Source of the DNA: Argonema antarcticum A004/B2
Lineage (GTDB): Bacteria; Cyanobacteriota; Cyanobacteriia; Cyanobacteriales; Aerosakkonemataceae
Length of the DNA stretch: 64,000 bases
NCBI RefSeq assembly: GCF_023333585.1
Contig: NZ_JAIQZN010000017.1
Coordinates: forward strand, 26,926-90,925
Direction: 5' to 3'
The notes under the pieces were generated by a model. That model was not told the origin of the DNA and searched no databases. It saw only the letters and a program-made list of their open reading frames with translations. Positions 60,035-64,000 of the stretch are shown here, piece after piece (position 1 is the first letter of the stretch; the number at the start of each line of letters is the position of its first letter). The position numbers were made by a program, and so were the translations under genes.

Positions 60035-61090
60035 TTATGCTTGCCTTTCGATGATTCCACCACCCAACAAGATATCGCCGTCGTACCAAACTGCTGCTTG
60101 TCCGGGGGTGATGCTGAACTGCGGTTCGTCAAATACCAGCTTGACGCGGGATTCTTCCAGAGGAATCACGGTAACGGGGACAGCGGACGATCGATATCGA
60201 ATCTGCACTTGGGCGCGAATGGGTGCAGATGGTTCTGCTAGAGACACCCAGTTTACCCGCGCTACGGTACATTCCGTCCGATCGGCACTATTGCGATCGC
60301 CAACCACGACCCGATTGTTCGCCGCATCCAACCCAATCACGTAAAGCGCTTGAGGCGCTGCAATCCCGATCCCTTTCCGCTGACCGATCGTGTAATGATG
60401 GATACCATCATGTTGGCCAAGCACCTTACCCGACTCATCAACGATATCGCCCTTCTGCGGCGCAATGTACTTATCCAGAAACGCCCGCATCGAGCCATTG
60501 CTTTCCACCAAGCACAAATCCATACTTTCCGGCTTATCAGCAGTATTCAGGCCGAATTGGGCTGCAATTTGCCGAGTTTCGGTCTTGTGCGTTTCTCCCA
60601 GGGGAAATACGGATGCTGCCAGCAAATCCTGTGTCAAATCGTACAAAAAATACGACTGATCCTTAGTCAGGTCTACAGCTCGCAGCAACTGATAGCGATC
60701 GCGATCGGCATCATAACTAATCCGTGCATAGTGCCCCGTGGCAATTTTGTCAATACCCAACTTTTCGCGGGCATAACTCACCATCGGGCCAAACTTCACA
60801 CTCTTATTGCACTGGGAACAAGGCAAGGGGGTAATCCCGTCGCTATAACCCGCCACCAGATAGTCCACAATATTGGCCTGGAACACATCGCGGCTATCGA
60901 CAATGTGATGGGGAATGCCCAGATGTTCGCAAATTTTAGCAGCATCGACCATCCCTTCAGAACAGCACTGACCCTTCCCTTTCATCAGCCAAAGGGTCAA
61001 ACCGACGACTTCATATCCCTGATGATGAAGGATCGCTGCTGCAACTGAACTATCAACGCCACCCGAAAGGCCAACGACTACTTTGTTCAT
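60035..61090 (-). CDS. mnmA: tRNA-specific 2-thiouridylase
   Basis: MnmA adds sulfur to U34 of tRNA for Lys, Glu and Gln, using ATP and a persulfide relay. The 351-residue protein shows the PP-loop [12 protein letters not shown], the first catalytic Cys in [12 protein letters not shown], the tRNA motif [17 protein letters not shown], the second Cys in [10 protein letters not shown], and [11 protein letters not shown]. The length is normal. It is preceded by a SPOR-like gene on the other strand and followed by a strong terminator. Confidence 0.96.
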   Translation of the reverse strand: MNKVVVGLSGGVDSSVAAAILHHQGYEVVGLTLWLMKGKGQCCSEGMVDAAKICEHLGIPHHIVDSRDVFQANIVDYLVAGYSDGITPLPCSQCNKSVKFGPMVSYAREKLGIDKIATGHYARISYDADRDRYQLLRAVDLTKDQSYFLYDLTQDLLAASVFPLGETHKTETRQIAAQFGLNTADKPESMDLCLVESNGSMRAFLDKYIAPQKGDIVDESGKVLGQHDGIHHYTIGQRKGIGIAAPQALYVIGLDAANNRVVVGDRNSADRTECTVARVNWVSLAEPSAPIRAQVQIRYRSSAVPVTVIPLEESRVKLVFDEPQFSITPGQAAVWYDGDILLGGGIIERQA

Positions 61091-61286
61091 GGAACCAAAA
61101 TGACTGAAATCTTGCTTAACGCAAGCATTGCTACTTCTAAGTTAACATTCCTACAACGACCTGTCATGGCAGCATCAGCCATTCGAGATGGAAACTAATT
61201 GTCACTTGGCTATAAACTTTAGCGCTTGGGTGCTTAAATAACAGATGAAACGAAATCTGCACAATAAAATTAGGGGATTTAGTCGA

Positions 61287-62342
61287 ATGAAACTATTTAA
61301 TATGGCAGCAGTTACACCGCTGCTAATTGGGACTATGGCTATAGCGCTGGTTCCCCAAAGCATTGTCCAAGCAGAACCGACTCCCAACAATTTATCAGTG
61401 GCACAACGACTTTTGCATACACCACTGCCACCGCCACCGAGATTGCAGCAAACTGATTCTACACAACTACTGGCTCGCAGAAGGAGAAACACCAGGAGGA
61501 GAACCACCCGGCGCAGACCCTCTAATTGTCAAAGGCAGCGGTGCAATTGCGAAGCAAGGGGGTGTGATTATGAAAGCTATGTAGTTTATATTCCTAGATA
61601 TAGCGATCGCCTCCTAGAACAGGTTCAGAACATATATTCGGAAGCTAGGAAAATGCACTACGGGAGAAAAGATGTCATTCAAGTGGGATCTTACGACGAG
61701 CAGTGGGTAGCAGAAGACACCCGTGCAACGCTGCAACAAGACGGGTTTTCTGCTGAAATAGGCACGATCCTTACCAGGCGAACATCTCAGTTTTCTGTCA
61801 TCGTGAATAACCCATCTCTCTTAAATATAGTTCAAAAAGAAGTGTTTAATGCAACTTTAGGGATTGACACAAGAAACCAACAAAGGGTCATTGTGGCAGG
61901 TCAATATCGCAGTGCTTCCAGAGCCCAAGAGATTGTCAGCGAACTGCGAGAACGGGGTATTATTGCTGAAATTGTCGGCGATGTGAGTGTATTGGATACT
62001 ACTGAGTTTTCAAATGATAATTCTACTATTGAGGTACTTGGAGATAATTATCAAAGAAATTTCTTGCTTGCAAATAATGTTGCGACTCGCTCTAATTCAT
62101 TCGCAGATAATTACTATGGGATAATGATTCCAGGCAGTGAAGCAGAATTAACTACGATCGAAGCTCACGTCCGACGGATGGCTCCTGGTTTGGGAATGGA
62201 AAGAGGAGTTTACCAAATAGAAAATTCTAATGAGCGATTCGTAATGGTAGGGCCATTTGCCGATCGAGAAACAGCAGAGCGATGGGGGCGCTATCTGCAA
62301 GATTTTGGGATGACTAATGCACAAGTTTTCCACGGCAGCTAA
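61287..62342 (+). CDS. Exported SPOR-like repeat protein
   Basis: The precursor of about 351 residues has a signal peptide (MKLFNMAAVTPLLIGTMAIA). A Pro- and Arg-rich linker (LLARRRRNTRRRTTRRRP) and a short Cys-rich stretch (NCQRQRCNCEARGCDY) follow. Three SPOR-like segments come next: VIQVGSYDEQWVAEDTRATL, VIVAGQYRSASRAQEIVSEL and VMVGPFADRETAERWGRYL. SPOR domains bind denuded peptidoglycan at septa. ATG 61287 is preferred, since AGGGGA lies 9 nt before it; ATG 61245 would add 14 residues. The stop codon lies in the left end of a family B element. Confidence 0.8.
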   Translation: MKLFNMAAVTPLLIGTMAIALVPQSIVQAEPTPNNLSVAQRLLHTPLPPPPRLQQTDSTQLLARRRRNTRRRTTRRRPSNCQRQRCNCEARGCDYESYVVYIPRYSDRLLEQVQNIYSEARKMHYGRKDVIQVGSYDEQWVAEDTRATLQQDGFSAEIGTILTRRTSQFSVIVNNPSLLNIVQKEVFNATLGIDTRNQQRVIVAGQYRSASRAQEIVSELRERGIIAEIVGDVSVLDTTEFSNDNSTIEVLGDNYQRNFLLANNVATRSNSFADNYYGIMIPGSEAELTTIEAHVRRMAPGLGMERGVYQIENSNERFVMVGPFADRETAERWGRYLQDFGMTNAQVFHGS

Positions 62343-62475
62343 GGTGAGCTTAAATAAACTGAACTCCCAGAAACCCGGTTTCTCTAAGAAACCGGGTTTC
62401 TAAGAGCCTGTGAACTCCCAGAAACCGGGTTTCTAAGGGCCTGGAATTTTACGTTTAATTATGCCCACCTACTTA
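62340..62475. mobile_element. Miniature element family B, copy 3 (136 bp)
   Basis: Left end TAAGGTGAGCTTAAATAAAC and right end GTTTAATTATGCCCACCTACTTA match copy 2. The centre has AGAAACCCGGTTTCT (62369-62383), AGAAACCGGGTTTCT (62387-62401) and an extra AGAAACCGGGTTTCT (62420-62434). Its first three bases are the stop codon of the upstream gene. Confidence 0.75.
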
Positions 62476-62534
62476 GCAATTTTAGATTTTAGATTTTAGA
62501 TTGAGATTGAAGTGTAATTTAAAATTTAAAATTT

Positions 62535-64000
62535 ATGGACAGATTGGAAAAAATTCAACAAGTTGTCGTGACATCTCAGCAGATGCGCGAGATTGAAGGG
62601 CGCATCTTTGCGGCTGGGATGCCAGTCGCAGCTTTGATGGAAAAAGTGGCAAATTTGATTGTCCGTCGCATCACCGGCGACTGGGGCGCTCTGGAGTGGG
62701 AGAGGGGGAGAGTGGGGGAGACAACCGGGAAGACCAACGCAGATTCTTCACTTATGCGTGCATCCGTGCCTATCCGTGTCGTGCCTAGCGGAGGAGAAAA
62801 AATAATCCCCAATTTCCAATCCCTAATTTCCTATAATCCAAAATCTAAAATCCAAAATCCAAAATCTCCAAGAGTGGGCATTTTGGTTGGGCCAGGTCAT
62901 AATGGTGGCGATGCGTTGGTAGTTGCCCGCGAGTTGCATTTCCAGGGTTATGAGATTGTTATTTATCATCCTTTTACCAAACTAAAGGAATTGACAGCCC
63001 AACACGCTCAGTATGCTAATAGTTTAGGCATTCCATTTGTTGAAGAAATTTCCCTGTTATCAGATTGCGATCTCATAATTGATGGTTTGTTTGGCTTTGG
63101 GTTGGAAAGAGCTATTACCGATCCGATTGCTGCTGCGATCGATCGAATCAATCAGTTGTCTAAACCGATTATTAGTATCGATTTGCCTTCTGGTTTGCAC
63201 ACAGATACGGGTGAGGTGCTGGGAACAGCTATTCGTGCCACTCATACTCTTTGCTTGGGTTTGTGGAAGCAGGGATTATTACAAGATCGAGCGTTAGAAT
63301 ATGTTGGCAAAGCTGAATTAATTGATTTTGATATTCCGCTGGCGGATATCGCGGCGGTACTCGGTGAAACGCCTGAGATACAGCGTGTGACGGAAGCATT
63401 TGCGATCGCACATTTGCCCCTATCCCGTCCGCCAGTCACCCATAAGTATAAAATGGGGCATTTGCTACTCATTTGCGGTTCCCGCAAGTATGCTGGAGGA
63501 GCGATTTTAACTGGTTTGGGAGCAAGAGCGAGTGGTGTGGGGATGCTCTCAATTGCCGTACCGGAATCTCTGAAATCCCTGTTAGTATCACATTTGCCGG
63601 AAGCACTGATTATTGGTTGTCCAGAGACGGAAAGCGGCGCGATTTCCCAGCTGCCAGAAGAAATTGATTTGGGGTCGTATAGTGCGATCGCTTGCGGCCC
63701 AGGGTTGACAAAAGATGCTAGGCCAGTTGTCCAAGCGGTGTTAGAAAGCGAACTTCCCCTACTTTTAGACGCCGACGGCTTAAATATCCTCGCCCAAATG
63801 GGAACCATCCCCAAACTATCAAAGCGGCAGGCAATCACCGTCCTGACGCCCCATACAGGTGAGTTCAAGCGTCTATTTCCAGATGCACCAGATCCCACAA
63901 CAGACAGGGTAAGCGCGGTTAGAGAAGCGTCTCGCTTGAGTGGTGCGATCGTATTATTAAAAGGCGCGAGAACGGCAATTGCCAACCCTTCCGGTTCAGT
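62535..64000 (+). CDS. nnr: Bifunctional NAD(P)HX epimerase/dehydratase, N-terminal part (runs off window)
   Basis: The frame is open from ATG 62535 to the window edge (488 codons). It repairs hydrated NAD(P)H: the N-terminal YjeF_N epimerase shows MREIEGRIFAAGMPV, ILVGPGHNGGDALVVAREL and IDLPSGLHTDTGEV. The C-terminal carbohydrate-kinase-like dehydratase starts near residue 290 (HKYKMGHLLLICGSRKYAGG) and includes LDADGLNIL and VLTPHTGEFKRLF. Residues about 54-112 are an insertion between the epimerase helix and GILVGPGHNGG. It is built from tandem DNA repeats (WERGRVGET, NPKSKIQNPKS) and is absent from the family. The 3' end is outside the window. Confidence 0.92.
   Translation, partial: MDRLEKIQQVVVTSQQMREIEGRIFAAGMPVAALMEKVANLIVRRITGDWGALEWERGRVGETTGKTNADSSLMRASVPIRVVPSGGEKIIPNFQSLISYNPKSKIQNPKSPRVGILVGPGHNGGDALVVARELHFQGYEIVIYHPFTKLKELTAQHAQYANSLGIPFVEEISLLSDCDLIIDGLFGFGLERAITDPIAAAIDRINQLSKPIISIDLPSGLHTDTGEVLGTAIRATHTLCLGLWKQGLLQDRALEYVGKAELIDFDIPLADIAAVLGETPEIQRVTEAFAIAHLPLSRPPVTHKYKMGHLLLICGSRKYAGGAILTGLGARASGVGMLSIAVPESLKSLLVSHLPEALIIGCPETESGAISQLPEEIDLGSYSAIACGPGLTKDARPVVQAVLESELPLLLDADGLNILAQMGTIPKLSKRQAITVLTPHTGEFKRLFPDAPDPTTDRVSAVREASRLSGAIVLLKGARTAIANPSGS

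Overview
The window is chromosomal DNA from a filamentous, non-marine cyanobacterium, most likely of the Oscillatoriales/Microcoleus type. This rests on very frequent HIP1-like GCGATCGC octamers, abundant 7-8 bp tandem repeats, many small palindromic dispersed elements, and typical cyanobacterial genes (Tab2-like RNA-binding protein, BT1 transporter, pentapeptide, Uma2, TnpB and caspase-like genes). No rRNA, tRNA or CRISPR array was seen. Two genes run off the window: an M23-type peptidase at the left edge and a bifunctional NAD(P)HX repair enzyme at the right edge.

Layout. 1-4.2 kb: M23 peptidase N-terminus, birA, pgeF and a BT1-type transporter placed directly behind a miniature element. 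4.2-7.1 kb: a two-gene STAND NTPase/TPR pair. 7.5-15 kb: a secretion region with an RTX protein, a chain of hairpin elements, HlyD, an outer-membrane barrel protein, a double-glycine peptide with its own promoter, structured leader and terminator, and a C39 peptidase ABC exporter. 15-22 kb: pentapeptide protein, beta-propeller-like lipoprotein/membrane protein, a TIGR03943/permease pair and a solitary TnpB. 22-28.6 kb: a conserved hypothetical, three tandem signalling paralogues sharing one N-terminal domain (one GGDEF, two histidine kinases) and a ParDE-like toxin-antitoxin pair. 28.7-35.4 kb: an avtA / AAA ATPase / TOPRIM-like / rimM operon, then glucan phosphorylase. 35.7-43.2 kb: an unrecognised zinc-ribbon plus HEPN-like pair, methyltransferase, Uma2, RTX relic, Tab2, mtnP. 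43.4-50.2 kb: TPR protein coupled to a catalytically substituted caspase-like protein, sat, and a papain-fold toxin/immunity locus broken by a miniature element. 50.4-59.6 kb: a five-gene operon of NTPases. 60-64 kb: mnmA, a SPOR-like exported protein and the NnrE/NnrD fusion.

The most unusual system is the 50.4-59.6 kb operon. Three of its proteins carry the same AAA module (a YVxRxAD lead-in followed by MGKSSLM). One also has a HEPN-like domain and a dynamin-like GTPase in a single 1303-residue chain, another ends in a vWA domain, and between them lie a small GTPase and a tail-anchored protein. The make-up resembles NTP-dependent conflict (self/non-self or anti-phage) systems, but no effector is proven. 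Other conflict-type loci are the STAND/TPR pair, the AAA/TOPRIM pair inside the rimM operon, the zinc-ribbon/HEPN-like pair, ParDE, and the toxin/immunity remnant.

A second coherent unit is the peptide exporter: a consensus promoter (12301-12329), four consecutive hairpins, a GG-leader peptide (12523-12657), an intrinsic terminator (12738-12770) and the C39 exporter. The divergent barrel-hlyD operon lies behind a twin palindrome (12155-12213) that looks like an operator.
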